From assembly GCA_016703785.1 (NCBI GenBank), contig JADJBM010000032.1:434001-498000 (forward strand): a stretch of DNA of 64,000 bases. Reading direction: 5' to 3'. The translations under genes and the position numbers were made by a program. This DNA comes from Betaproteobacteria bacterium (GTDB taxonomy: Bacteria; Pseudomonadota; Gammaproteobacteria; Burkholderiales; Rhodocyclaceae). Shown here piece after piece: positions 33,967 to 42,611 of the stretch; position 1 is the first letter of the stretch; each line of letters opens with the position of its first letter. The notes below the pieces were generated by a model. That model was not told the DNA's origin. It saw nothing but the letters and a program-made list of their open reading frames with translations, and made no database searches.

Positions 33967-34890
33967 ATGAAGCCGGGCATGTCTTCCCTCTCGTGTTATC
34001 GCGGCCGTTTCGCACCCTCACCGACGGGCCCCTTGCACTTCGGCTCTCTGGTGGCGGCGGTCGGCAGCTATCTCGATGCGCGGGCTGCCGGCGGCGAATG
34101 GCTGTTGCGCATGGAGGATGTGGACGAGCCACGGTCGATGGCCGGCGCGGCCGACGCGATCCTCCGCGATTTGGAAAGCCTGGGTTTTGCCTGGGATGGG
34201 GAGGTCGCCTATCAGAGCCGGCGCACGGCGCATTACCGGGCGGCGTTCGAGCGCTTGCGCCTCGACGGCAGTGTTTTCGCCTGTGCCTGCACGCGCCGCG
34301 AAGTGGCGGATTCCACACTGGGTCCGGACGCCGCGCCGCGCTATCCGGGCACCTGCCGCAACGGCCTGCCGCCGGGGCGGGAAGCGCGCGCCTGGCGGCT
34401 CAAGGTCGGACCCGGCATGGTGTGCTTCGACGATGCGCTGCAGGGCCGCGTCTGCCAGGACCTGGCGGCGGAGGTGGGGGACTTTGTGGTGCTGCGCGCC
34501 GACGGCTACTTTGCCTACCAGCTGGCGGTGGTGGTCGACGATGCCGAACAGGGCGTGACGCATGTCGTGCGCGGCGCCGACCTGCTCGACTCGACGCCGC
34601 GCCAGATCTGCCTGCAGCGGCGGCTCGATCTGTCGCAGCCAAACTATCTGCATCTGCCGGCAGTGGTCAATGCGGCCGGAGAGAAGTTGTCGAAGCAGAC
34701 GCGCGCCAGACCGGTTGACGCCATCCATCCTCAGGCATCCCTGGTGGCAGCACTAGAATTCCTCGGTCAACTGCCGCCAGCGGATTTGATGGGTGCCGAT
34801 CTCGAGGATCTGTGGCGCTGGGCGATAATGCACTGGAACCGCAGCCACCTGCCGCGCTGCCGCATTGCGCAGGCACCGGCCGAATTCTGA
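33967..34890 (+). CDS. gluQ: Glutamyl-Q tRNA(Asp) synthetase
   Basis: GluQ attaches glutamate to queuosine in the anticodon loop of tRNA-Asp. The 307-residue protein is a truncated class I GluRS. It keeps the HIGH-like RFAPSPTGPLHFGSLVAAV and zinc-ligand cysteines (ACACTRRE ... YPGTCR). The KMSKS-like EKLSKQTRARP is present, and the anticodon-binding domain of GluRS is absent. ATG 33967 is selected for length; ATG 33979 is an alternative. An in-frame upstream extension to 33895 is unlike the family. It is divergent from the cyclase gene. Confidence 0.93.
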   Translation: MKPGMSSLSCYRGRFAPSPTGPLHFGSLVAAVGSYLDARAAGGEWLLRMEDVDEPRSMAGAADAILRDLESLGFAWDGEVAYQSRRTAHYRAAFERLRLDGSVFACACTRREVADSTLGPDAAPRYPGTCRNGLPPGREARAWRLKVGPGMVCFDDALQGRVCQDLAAEVGDFVVLRADGYFAYQLAVVVDDAEQGVTHVVRGADLLDSTPRQICLQRRLDLSQPNYLHLPAVVNAAGEKLSKQTRARPVDAIHPQASLVAALEFLGQLPPADLMGADLEDLWRWAIMHWNRSHLPRCRIAQAPAEF

Positions 34891-34907
34891 GCGTGAGGGA
34901 GTGACGG

Positions 34908-35402
34908 ATGATCGACGACGTGGCCGGCCTGCGCCGGATATTGATGCAGAACTGCACGATTGCAGTGGTGGGCCTCTCCGCCAACTGGTACCGGCCGAGC
35001 TTCTTCGCGGCCAAGTACATGCTCGATCACGGCTACACGGTCATTCCCGTCAATCCCGCCTATGCGGAAGTGCTCGGGCAGAAGTGCTATCCCTCTCTGC
35101 GAGAAGTGCCGCAGCAGGTGGATATCGTCGACTGTTTCCGTCGTGCCGAAGAGATTCCGGCCATCGTGGATGAGGCCGTTGCGATCGGTGCCAAGGTGCT
35201 CTGGATGCAGCTCGGCGTGGCCAATCCCGAGGCGGTGCGCAGGGCGGAAGGCGCCGGCCTGGAAGTCGTCATGGATCGCTGCGTGAAGATCGAGTATGCG
35301 CGGCTGTTCGGCGGCTTGAACTGGTTCGGCGTAAATACCGGCATTGTCTCGGCCACTCGCCCGGCTTGTTCCTGCCTCCGGCAGACCGAACAACGCGATT
35401 AG
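34908..35402 (+). CDS. CoA-binding domain protein
   Basis: The 164-residue protein is a single Rossmann CoA-binding domain: NCTIAVVGLSANWYRPSFFAAKYMLDHGYTVIPVNP near the N-terminus, DIVDCFRRAEEIPAIVDEAVAIGAKVLWMQLGV in the middle, and a C-terminal VMDRCVKIEYARL then NTGIVSATRP. These small proteins bind CoA in a few studied cases and their role is unclear. It starts 17 bases after gluQ on the same strand and is convergent with clsB. Confidence 0.85.
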   Translation: MIDDVAGLRRILMQNCTIAVVGLSANWYRPSFFAAKYMLDHGYTVIPVNPAYAEVLGQKCYPSLREVPQQVDIVDCFRRAEEIPAIVDEAVAIGAKVLWMQLGVANPEAVRRAEGAGLEVVMDRCVKIEYARLFGGLNWFGVNTGIVSATRPACSCLRQTEQRD

Positions 35403-35425
35403 TACCCCAGAAACAAAAGCGGGCA

Positions 35426-36586
35426 CTAGTGCCGCCCCCCGTAACCGGCGATGCCAATCATCAGTCGCACCACGCCGTAGGCCATCCAGCTCGTCAGGCG
35501 GTGCAGCCAGGACTTGCGCCGCCAGTCCTCGCGCCGCAACTCGCGTGCGCCGGCCTGCATCGCTGCATCCAGGCTGGCGCGCAGTTCGGTGGCGAAGACA
35601 GGGTCGCTGACGGCGATGTTCGCCTCACGCGCCAGGAGCAGACTGAAGGGGTCGATGTTGCTCGATCCGACGGTGGCCCAGCTCCCGTCCACGACGGCGA
35701 CCTTGGCGTGCAGGAAGCTCCGGTGGTATTCGAAGATGCGGACACCTCCTTCGAGCAGAGCGCCGTAGAGTGCCTGGGTAGCGTAGTGCTGCAAGGCATA
35801 CTCGACCCGGCCCTGCAGCAGGACAATGATGCGCACGCCGCGGCCGGCTGCTTCCATGAGGGCGCGGCGGAAACGCAGGCCGGGCAGGAAATAGGCGTTG
35901 GCCAGGATGATTTCCTCGCGCGCCTTTTCGATCGCTTCCAGGTAGGCCTCCTCGATATCGCGGCGATGCCGCAGGTTGTCGCGGACGAGGAAGGCGGCGC
36001 GCATCGTGCCGCGCGGTTCGGCAACTGTGGCGGCCGCCGGTGGCTGGCGCAGGCGGCGCCGGAAGCCCGCCCAGGCGACCAATCCCCAAAGCTGGCGTAC
36101 CGAGGCATGAATGGGCGCGAGCAACGGGCCTTCGATCCGCACCGCGTAGTCGTAGCGCGGTGTTTCCGGATGCAGAGCGCCGAGGTCGTCGATGATGTTG
36201 ATGCCGCCGACGAAGGCGGCCCGCCCATCTGCCACTGCCAGCTTGCGGTGCAGGCGGCGCAGGCGATGGCGGCGAAGGCGGAAGCGGGCGATTTCCGGCC
36301 GGTAGATGAGCACCTGTACGCCCGCCGCTTCCAGCAACGGCCGGAGTGAGCCTGCAAAGTCCGGTGCGCCGAAGCCGTCGACCAATACCCGCACGGTGAC
36401 GCCTCGTTGTGCGGCGCGGCAGAGCGCAGCGGCCACCATGCGGCCGGTAGTGTCGGCCTCGAAGATATAGGTTTCCAGAAGGAATTCCCGCTGCGCTGCA
36501 TCGATTGCCGCAAGCAGCGCCGGAAAATAGACGCTGCCTGTCTCGAGGAGCGTGATGGCGTTGCCGGGCTGGAACTCGGCTTTCAT
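35426..36586 (-). CDS. clsB: Cardiolipin synthase B-type phospholipase D family protein
   Basis: The 386-residue protein has two HKD motifs: HRKLAVADGRAAFVGGINI near residue 115 and HAKVAVVDGSWATVGSSNID near residue 295. This makes it a phospholipase D superfamily enzyme of the ClsB type. ClsB makes cardiolipin from phosphatidylglycerol and another phospholipid. It lacks the two N-terminal membrane helices of ClsA. The next gene on this strand encodes an endonuclease/exonuclease/phosphatase-fold protein, the same pairing as enterobacterial ybhP-clsB. Confidence 0.9.
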   Translation of the reverse strand: MKAEFQPGNAITLLETGSVYFPALLAAIDAAQREFLLETYIFEADTTGRMVAAALCRAAQRGVTVRVLVDGFGAPDFAGSLRPLLEAAGVQVLIYRPEIARFRLRRHRLRRLHRKLAVADGRAAFVGGINIIDDLGALHPETPRYDYAVRIEGPLLAPIHASVRQLWGLVAWAGFRRRLRQPPAAATVAEPRGTMRAAFLVRDNLRHRRDIEEAYLEAIEKAREEIILANAYFLPGLRFRRALMEAAGRGVRIIVLLQGRVEYALQHYATQALYGALLEGGVRIFEYHRSFLHAKVAVVDGSWATVGSSNIDPFSLLLAREANIAVSDPVFATELRASLDAAMQAGARELRREDWRRKSWLHRLTSWMAYGVVRLMIGIAGYGGRH

Positions 36587-36703
36587 GGCATCCGCCGTGT
36601 TGCATCAAGGATAGCAGCCGCCCCCTTGCGGGGCAGCGAACGAACACTGGCACCAGCCTTTGCGTCTATGGTGTGGGTGCGGGGGCCGTCCATCGGCCGC
36701 AGC
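36587..36703. other. Spacer between clsB and the phosphatase-fold gene
   Basis: This 117-base gap contains no gene that I can support. It carries a short GC-rich inverted segment but no T-run, and it probably contains the clsB promoter. Confidence 0.4.
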
Positions 36704-37516
36704 TTACGCGATCTGGATATGCGCCGACAGGGCGGCGTGATCGGATATCTTCGACCACGGTGCGCCGAAATGCACCTCGGAGCGCTCGATGGCGAAGCCG
36801 CGCACATAGATGCGGTCAAGGCGGAACATCGGCAGCTTGGCGGGAAAGCTGCGCGCCGGCCGTCCGTTGGCGCCGCCGAACACTTCCAGCATGCCGAGGC
36901 GTTCGGCGATGAGGTTGCCGGCGCGGTTGTGCCAGTCGTTGAAGTCGCCGGCGATGATCAGCGGCGTGTCGCCGGGACTGACTTCCTCCAGGTGCTCGGC
37001 CAGTGAGATCATCTGGCGCCGCCGCGCCGCCGCCGTGAGTCCCAGATGCACGCAGACGCAATGCAGCGGCACCTGCCAGCCGGGCACATCCACCACCGTG
37101 TGCAGCATGCCGCGCCGCTCGAATTTCAGTTCCGAGATGTCCTCGTTGTGCGAGGACAGGATGGGGAAGCGCGAGAGGATGGCGTTGCCGTGATGACCGT
37201 GGTCGTAAATGGCATTGCCACCGTAGGCCGTGTCCGGCCAGACGCCCTCGGCGAGGAAGTCGTGCTGGCCCTCCGCCGGCCAGTCGTGGTGCCGCTCGGC
37301 ATGGCCGGCGTGCAGTCCCTGCACTTCCTGCAGGAAGACGATGTCCGGATCGAGGCCGTGCAGGCGCTGGCGCAATTCGTGGATCATCATGCGCGCCTTG
37401 AACTGCGAGAAGCCCTTGTGGATGTTGTAGGTGCAGACATGCAGGCGCTGCACAGGCGCGCGTCCAGGCGAGTCGCCGGCCGGTCTGGCCTTGCGGGTGA
37501 CGGCGGGCTTGACCAC
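36704..37516 (-). CDS. Endonuclease/exonuclease/phosphatase family protein (YbhP-like)
   Basis: The 270-residue soluble protein has the EEP fold: CTYNIHKGFSQFKARMMIHELRQRL near residue 30, the metal-binding glutamate in IVFLQEVQGLH, and CVCVHLGLTAAARRRQ. Then come IIAGDFNDWHNRAG and the terminal ISDHAALSAHIQI with its catalytic Asp-His. The position next to clsB suggests a lipid phosphodiesterase/phosphatase role in cardiolipin metabolism, which is inference. It lies 2 bases from nadA. Confidence 0.88.
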   Translation of the reverse strand: MVKPAVTRKARPAGDSPGRAPVQRLHVCTYNIHKGFSQFKARMMIHELRQRLHGLDPDIVFLQEVQGLHAGHAERHHDWPAEGQHDFLAEGVWPDTAYGGNAIYDHGHHGNAILSRFPILSSHNEDISELKFERRGMLHTVVDVPGWQVPLHCVCVHLGLTAAARRRQMISLAEHLEEVSPGDTPLIIAGDFNDWHNRAGNLIAERLGMLEVFGGANGRPARSFPAKLPMFRLDRIYVRGFAIERSEVHFGAPWSKISDHAALSAHIQIA

Positions 37517-37518
37517 GG

Positions 37519-38619
37519 CTATGAAGCGTCGAGCATGCGGTTGAGGGCGACCTTAGCCAGTTCAGCCTCGTGCGGTGGCACCGAGATGCGGTTGACGATG
37601 TTGCCTTCGGCAAGGTTTTCCAGACACCAGGCCAGGTGCTGCGGATCGATGCGCCCCATGGTCGAGCACATGCAGACCATCGGCGCCATGAACTGTACGA
37701 CCTTGCCTTCAGGCTTCACTTCCTCGGCGAGGCGGCTGACGAGGTTCAGCTCGGTGCCGACCAGCCAGTGCGTATTGGCGGGCGCGGCCTTGACGGTCTT
37801 GATGATGAATTCCGTCGAGCCGACGTGATCAGAAAGTCGGCAGACGTCGAAATTCGATTCGGGGTGGGAGATGACCAGCCCATCCGGGTATTTCAACCTG
37901 AAGCGATGGATGTGCTCGGCCTGGAACATCTGGTGCACCGAGCAGTGGCCCTTCCACAGCAGGATGCGGGCGCGGCGGATATGCTCTGCGCTCAGGCCGC
38001 CGTTTTCCAGGTCCGGATCCCACACCGCCATTTCGTCGAGCGGAATGTCCATCTTGTGCCCGCTCCAGCGGCCGAGGTGCTGGTCAGGGAAGAACAGCAC
38101 TTTCTCGCGCTGCGCGAACGACCACTCGAGGATTTTCGGTGCGTTGCTCGAGGTGCACACGATGCCGCCGTGCTCACCGCAGAAGGCCTTCAGGTCGGCG
38201 GCGGAATTGATGTAGGTGACGGGGGTGATCAGCTTGTCCGGATCGCCTACGACTGCTTCCAATTCGCGCCAGCAGCGCTCCACCTTGGCGAGACTGGCCA
38301 TGTCGGCCATGGAGCAGCCGGCGGCAAGGTCGGGCAGGATGGCGATCTGTTCCGGTTTGGAGAGGATGTCCGCCACCTCCGCCATGAAATGCACGCCGCA
38401 GAAGACGATGTACTCGGCGTCGGACTGCGCGGCCAGGCGCGACAGCTTGAGCGAGTCGCCCGTCAGGTCGGCATGTCGGTAGACATCGGCGCGCTGGTAG
38501 TGGTGGCAGAGCAGGACGACACGCTTTCCGAGCTTGGCGCGTGCGGCCGCGATGCGCGACTGCGCATCGGTATCCGCCAGGGTGTTGAAGCGATCGAATT
38601 GAATCACTGCTGATTGCAT
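37519..38619 (-). CDS. nadA: Quinolinate synthase A
   Basis: NadA condenses iminoaspartate with dihydroxyacetone phosphate to quinolinate in NAD synthesis, using a [4Fe-4S] cluster. The 366-residue protein shows VVLLCHHYQRADVYRHADLTGDSLKLS, the cluster cysteine region FCGVHFMAEVADIL, GIVCTSSNAPKIL and the final cysteine block MVCMCSTMGRIDP. The start ATG 38619 precedes the conserved region and the longer in-frame extension is unlike the family. nadB and nadC are not in this window. Confidence 0.95.
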   Translation of the reverse strand: MQSAVIQFDRFNTLADTDAQSRIAAARAKLGKRVVLLCHHYQRADVYRHADLTGDSLKLSRLAAQSDAEYIVFCGVHFMAEVADILSKPEQIAILPDLAAGCSMADMASLAKVERCWRELEAVVGDPDKLITPVTYINSAADLKAFCGEHGGIVCTSSNAPKILEWSFAQREKVLFFPDQHLGRWSGHKMDIPLDEMAVWDPDLENGGLSAEHIRRARILLWKGHCSVHQMFQAEHIHRFRLKYPDGLVISHPESNFDVCRLSDHVGSTEFIIKTVKAAPANTHWLVGTELNLVSRLAEEVKPEGKVVQFMAPMVCMCSTMGRIDPQHLAWCLENLAEGNIVNRISVPPHEAELAKVALNRMLDAS

Positions 38620-38678
38620 GGTTATCGTGGTTGTGTTTGCTGAACTGACTAATCTATCAAAAACGGCGGGGAATTCCT

Positions 38679-39131
38679 TCAGCCTTGCTGCCAGGGCAGG
38701 CCGGCGGCACGCCAGCCGCCCACCTTGCCACGCTGCCCCCTGGCGTCCTTGTCGCCCTCGAAGCCCTCCAGGACGTTGTAGCAATCCGGGTAACCCGCCT
38801 CGGTCGCGAGGGCGGCCGCGCGGTGCGAGCGGTGCCCGCTGCGGCAGATGAACATGACCAGCGATTCGCGGTCGACCTGCTGCTTCAGTTCCACCATGAA
38901 ATGCGCGTTCAGCGCATAGCCCGGGTAGAACTGCCATTCGATTTCGATGGCGCCCGGGATGCGGCCGACGAAATCCAGCTCAGGCCGTGTGCGCACATCC
39001 ACCAGCCTGGCTCCAGGCGCGAACTGCAGGATGGCATGCGCCTCCCCGGGCGTCAGCGCGCCTTCATAGGGCAGCCCCAGTTCCTTGGCGCGTTTCTGGG
39101 CCAGGGCCAGTATTTCGCTGAGATTTCCCAT
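38679..39131 (-). CDS. Rhodanese-like domain protein
   Basis: The 150-residue protein has one rhodanese domain with the active-site loop FICRSGHRSHRAA (catalytic Cys in CRSGHRS), preceded by LVDVRTRPELDFVGRIPGAIEIEW. A C-terminal DKDARGQRGKVGGWRAAGLPW closes the domain. These single-domain proteins transfer sulfur in some systems; the acceptor is unknown. ATG 39131 is selected because the family region follows directly. It is divergent from the cation-efflux gene, about 48 bp away. Confidence 0.9.
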   Translation of the reverse strand: MGNLSEILALAQKRAKELGLPYEGALTPGEAHAILQFAPGARLVDVRTRPELDFVGRIPGAIEIEWQFYPGYALNAHFMVELKQQVDRESLVMFICRSGHRSHRAAALATEAGYPDCYNVLEGFEGDKDARGQRGKVGGWRAAGLPWQQG

Positions 39132-39179
39132 TGCAGCCGAGACGATTAGAATGAGGGTGCAAGTATAAGTGAAGCCCCC

Positions 39180-40373
39180 ATGTCCGTCGAAGAAACCCCA
39201 CATCCGTCATCCCTGCTGGACGTCGAGCCTGTCGACAAGAAACGCTATCGGGAGGCGAGCCGCGCCACTTGGATATCGGCGGCCCTCAACCTCGCCTTGA
39301 CCGTCCTCCAACTGATCGTCGGCTGGGTGGCGCATTCGCAATCGCTGATCGCCCACGGCATCCATTCCTTCTCCGACCTGCTATCGGACTTTCTTGTTCT
39401 TTACGCCAATCGCAAGGGCAGCCATCCGGCCGATCGCGAGCACCCCTACGGCCATGCCCGCGTCGAAACGGCGGCCACGCTGATCCTCGGAGCATCCTTG
39501 GCCCTGATCGGTTTCGGCATTCTCTGGGAAGCGACCATGCGCCTGCAGCATGTCGCGGAACTGCCGCGGGTTGAGCTGATCGCGCTTTGGGTGGCGATTG
39601 CGACGGCGGCATCCAAGGAAGTGCTCTTCCGCTATCTTGTGCGCGTGGCCGAGCGCCTGCGATCGCCCATGCTGGCGGCCAATGCCTGGCACACGCGTGC
39701 CGATGCCGCCTCGGCCTTGGTTGTCGTTGCCGGCATCGCCGGCGCCCTGATGGGTTGGACGTTCCTGGATCTCCTGGCTGCCGCCATCATGGGCTTCATG
39801 ATCCTGCGCATGGGCCTGAAGCTGGGCTGGGAATCCCTGCAGGAACTGATCGATACCGGGCTGGACAAGGAAAAAGTCGAGTCTATCCGCCGGACGTTGC
39901 TGGACACGCCGGGCGTCTTGGGTCTGCATGAGTTACGCACTCGACGCATGGCGCACCAGGCGCTGGTCGATGCCCATGTCCTGGTCGATCCTCGCGTCAG
40001 CGTCTCCGAGGGGCATCGCCTGGGCGAGCGCGCGCGACAGCGGGTACTTGATGCCCACCCCGAGGTGGCCGACGTACTGGTGCATATTGATGCCGAGGAG
40101 GATCAGGCCTTGATGAGTAGCAGCGCCGACCTTCCCGATCGCGATGCGCTGATGGCGCAACTCCATGAATTGCTTGGGGAGGAGGCGGCGGGGATTGAAA
40201 GGACGGTGCTGCACTATCTTGGCAATCGCGTCGAGGTGGATGTCTTCCTGCCAATGGGGACCTGTTTTGACGCGGCACGCGTGGCCAGGCTGGAGCAGCG
40301 CATCGCAAGTCGGCTGCCCATGACACCCCATTTCCGGGCAGTTACCCTGAACTGCCGGATTGCACCAAAATAG
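39180..40373 (+). CDS. Cation diffusion facilitator family transporter
   Basis: The 397-residue protein has about six membrane helices and the CDF metal-site motifs: HGIHSFSDLLSDFLVL in helix 2 and AWHTRADAASALVVV in helix 5, plus the loop HPYGHARVET. The long cytoplasmic tail holds the metal-binding domain (DAHVLVDPRVSVSEGHRLGERARQRVL), extended by a further segment of about 90 residues to the end. It probably exports a divalent metal such as Zn, Fe or Mn in exchange for protons; the specificity cannot be assigned. It precedes glnA. Confidence 0.9.
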   Translation: MSVEETPHPSSLLDVEPVDKKRYREASRATWISAALNLALTVLQLIVGWVAHSQSLIAHGIHSFSDLLSDFLVLYANRKGSHPADREHPYGHARVETAATLILGASLALIGFGILWEATMRLQHVAELPRVELIALWVAIATAASKEVLFRYLVRVAERLRSPMLAANAWHTRADAASALVVVAGIAGALMGWTFLDLLAAAIMGFMILRMGLKLGWESLQELIDTGLDKEKVESIRRTLLDTPGVLGLHELRTRRMAHQALVDAHVLVDPRVSVSEGHRLGERARQRVLDAHPEVADVLVHIDAEEDQALMSSSADLPDRDALMAQLHELLGEEAAGIERTVLHYLGNRVEVDVFLPMGTCFDAARVARLEQRIASRLPMTPHFRAVTLNCRIAPK

Positions 40374-40470
40374 TGCGTAACGCGCCCCGGCCGCACCTCG
40401 TTGGTGCCGTTGCTTTTTCGTCTCGCGAAGTTATCCCTTGTGGCACAATGGCGTTCCTTTTCCGGGGCAT

Positions 40471-40486
40471 TGGCACATTTTCTGCT
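40471..40486 (+). promoter_or_regulatory. Sigma-54 promoter of glnA
   Basis: TGGCACATTTTCTGCT fits the sigma-54 consensus TGGCACG-N4-TTGCW at 14 of 16 positions, with GG and GC at the -24/-12 spacing. It lies 69 bases upstream of the glnA start. A gene for the activator NtrC lies 3 kb downstream, so nitrogen-regulated transcription from here is expected. Confidence 0.85.
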
Positions 40487-40554
40487 AAAGCCGCCAGTAC
40501 GCTGTAAGTATCAATTCAAATTTCCGAATTCGGTTCAAACTCTAGGAGAAAGTA

Positions 40555-41964
40555 ATGTCGCCTCAGGACGTTCTTAAACTGGTCAAGGAAAGGGAAGTCA
40601 AGTTCGTCGACTTCCGCTTCACGGACACGCGCGGCAAGGAGCAGCACGTCGGTGTACCGGTCAAGCAATTCGGCGCCGACAAATTCGAGTCCGGCCACGC
40701 TTTCGACGGTTCGTCGATCGCCGGCTGGAAGGGCATCCAGGCGTCTGACATGCTGCTGATGCCGGATGCCGCGACCGCCTACATCGATCCCTTCATGGAC
40801 GAGACTACGCTGGTGTTGTCATGCGACGTGGTCGAGCCTGCCGACGGCAAGGGCTACGATCGCGATCCGCGCTCCATCGCCAAGAGAGCCGAGGCCTATC
40901 TGAAGTCCACCGGCCTGGGGGATGTTGCCTATTTCGGCCCCGAGCCCGAGTTCTTCGTTTTCGACTCGGTCGAGTGGAGCGTGGACATGTCCGGCTCCTA
41001 TAGCAAGGTGTTTTCCGAGGAGGCCGCCTGGGCCTCTGCCGAGAAGTTCGATGGCGGCAACTCCGGCCACCGTCCCACCGTCAAGGGCGGCTATTTCCCT
41101 GTGCCGCCGGTCGACAGCCTGAACGACATCCGCGCTGCCATGTGCCTGGCGCTGGAAGCTTGCGGCGTCGAAGTCGAAGTGCATCACCACGAAGTCGCCA
41201 CCGCCGGCCAGTGCGAAATCGGCACCCTGTTCAATACCCTGGTGCGCCGCGCCGACCAGACCCAGGTGCTGAAGTACGTCGTGCACAACGTTGCCCACAG
41301 CTATGGCAAGACTGCCACTTTCATGCCCAAGCCTATCGTCGGTGACAATGGTTCAGGCATGCACGTTCACCAGTCTGTGTGGAAGGGTGGCAAGAACCTG
41401 TTTGCCGGCAACGGCTACGCTGGCCTGTCCGAGTTCGCGTTGTACTACATCGGGGGCATCATCAAGCACGCGCGTGCGCTCAACGCCATCACCAACCCCG
41501 GCACCAACTCCTACAAGCGCCTGGTGCCTGGTTTCGAGGCTCCGGTTAAGCTGGCCTACTCGGCCCGCAACCGCTCCGCCTCGATCCGCATTCCCTACGT
41601 GCAGAGCGACAAGGGGCGCCGTATCGAGGTGCGTTTCCCGGATCCGACCGCCAACCCCTACCTGGCCTTCACCGCCTTGATGATGGCCGGTTTGGATGGC
41701 GTGCAGAACAAGATCCACCCGGGCGATCCCGCCGACAAGAACCTGTACGACCTGGCACCGGAAGAGGATGCCAAGATCCCGACCGTGTGCTCCTCGCTCG
41801 ACCAGGCGCTGGACTATCTCGACAAGGATCGTGAGTTCCTTACCCGCGGCGGCGTCTTCTCCAACGAAATGATCGATGCCTACATCGACCTGAAGATGGA
41901 GGAGGTGACGCGGTTCCGCATGACCACGCATCCGATCGAGTACGACATGTACTACAGCCTGTAA
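40555..41964 (+). CDS. glnA: Glutamine synthetase type I
   Basis: GlnA makes glutamine from glutamate and ammonia. The 469-residue protein has the usual type I blocks: FDGSSIAGWKGIQASDMLLMPD, FGPEPEFFVFD, GQCEIGTLFNTL, GDNGSGMHVHQSVWKGG and NPGTNSYKRLVPGFEAP. The adenylylation site region is KNLYDLAPEE (Tyr in NLYDL), so it is probably controlled by GlnE. A sigma-54 promoter lies upstream and a strong terminator lies after the stop. The DUF4124 gene and ntrBC follow in the same direction. Confidence 0.97.
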   Translation: MSPQDVLKLVKEREVKFVDFRFTDTRGKEQHVGVPVKQFGADKFESGHAFDGSSIAGWKGIQASDMLLMPDAATAYIDPFMDETTLVLSCDVVEPADGKGYDRDPRSIAKRAEAYLKSTGLGDVAYFGPEPEFFVFDSVEWSVDMSGSYSKVFSEEAAWASAEKFDGGNSGHRPTVKGGYFPVPPVDSLNDIRAAMCLALEACGVEVEVHHHEVATAGQCEIGTLFNTLVRRADQTQVLKYVVHNVAHSYGKTATFMPKPIVGDNGSGMHVHQSVWKGGKNLFAGNGYAGLSEFALYYIGGIIKHARALNAITNPGTNSYKRLVPGFEAPVKLAYSARNRSASIRIPYVQSDKGRRIEVRFPDPTANPYLAFTALMMAGLDGVQNKIHPGDPADKNLYDLAPEEDAKIPTVCSSLDQALDYLDKDREFLTRGGVFSNEMIDAYIDLKMEEVTRFRMTTHPIEYDMYYSL

Positions 41965-41979
41965 TACGGCTTGACTCAG

Positions 41980-42008
41980 AAAAGGACGGCTGCGGCCGTC
42001 CTTTTTTT
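41980..42008 (+). terminator. Rho-independent terminator after glnA
   Basis: AAAGGACGGC and GCCGTCCTTT pair around a short TGCG loop and are followed by a T-run. It lies 15 bases past the glnA stop and should separate glnA mRNA from the DUF4124 and ntrBC genes. Confidence 0.92.
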
Positions 42009-42095
42009 GTCCACTTGTCGCATGCCGAAAGCGTTTGTAAAGGAGCTGGTCTTGGCTTACACTTGAAGCAAGTTCTCGTTTTATGGCGGAACATC

Positions 42096-42563
42096 ATGAA
42101 TATTAATTGGAAATTTTTTTCCATCTGGGTTGTAGCCTGGGTCGCCTTGCCGGTCTGGGCGGATGTCTACAAATGCGTTGACGAGGATGGCCACGTCACC
42201 TACACGAATACCAAGCCTTCCCCCAAGGCAAAATGCACGGCGCTGAGTCGCGAGCAGCGCGTTTCCACGGTCCCTGGCCGGGCGGCGAACACGCCTTCGC
42301 CGGCAGGATTCCCGAAAGTCAGCGGAGACGCGCAGAAGGCGCGCGACAACGACCGGCGAACGATCCTCGAGCAGGAGCTTGCCGCGGAACAGAAGAACCT
42401 CGATCAGTCAAAAAAGGAATTGGCCGAGCAGGAGGCCATTCGTACCGGAGACGAACGCAATTACCAGCGCGTGCTTGACCGGCTACAGCCCTACAAGGAC
42501 AGGGTGGCACTGCATGAGCGCAATATCGAGGCGCTAAAGAGAGAAATCGGCAATCTCAGGTAA
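42096..42563 (+). CDS. DUF4124 domain exported protein
   Basis: The 155-residue precursor has a signal peptide (about 1-22, ending VWA) followed at once by the DUF4124 motif DVYKCVDEDGHVTYTNTKPSPKAKC. The C-terminal half (about 80-150) is a charged helical coiled coil. DUF4124 proteins are periplasmic and of unknown role. It sits between glnA and ntrB, as in many betaproteobacteria. ATG 42096 gives the correct signal peptide; the open frame upstream is not family-like. A short hairpin (42567-42583) precedes ntrB. Confidence 0.88.
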   Translation: MNINWKFFSIWVVAWVALPVWADVYKCVDEDGHVTYTNTKPSPKAKCTALSREQRVSTVPGRAANTPSPAGFPKVSGDAQKARDNDRRTILEQELAAEQKNLDQSKKELAEQEAIRTGDERNYQRVLDRLQPYKDRVALHERNIEALKREIGNLR

Positions 42564-42611
42564 TTTCGAGCCGGTCCGGCTCGATGGTGTGGTTTTTGCT
42601 ACTCTGATTGC

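Noticed and set aside
42567..42583. Terminator between the DUF4124 gene and ntrB
   Set aside because: CGAGCCGG/CCGGCTCG can pair but leaves almost no loop and the following T-run is displaced; kept only as a note.
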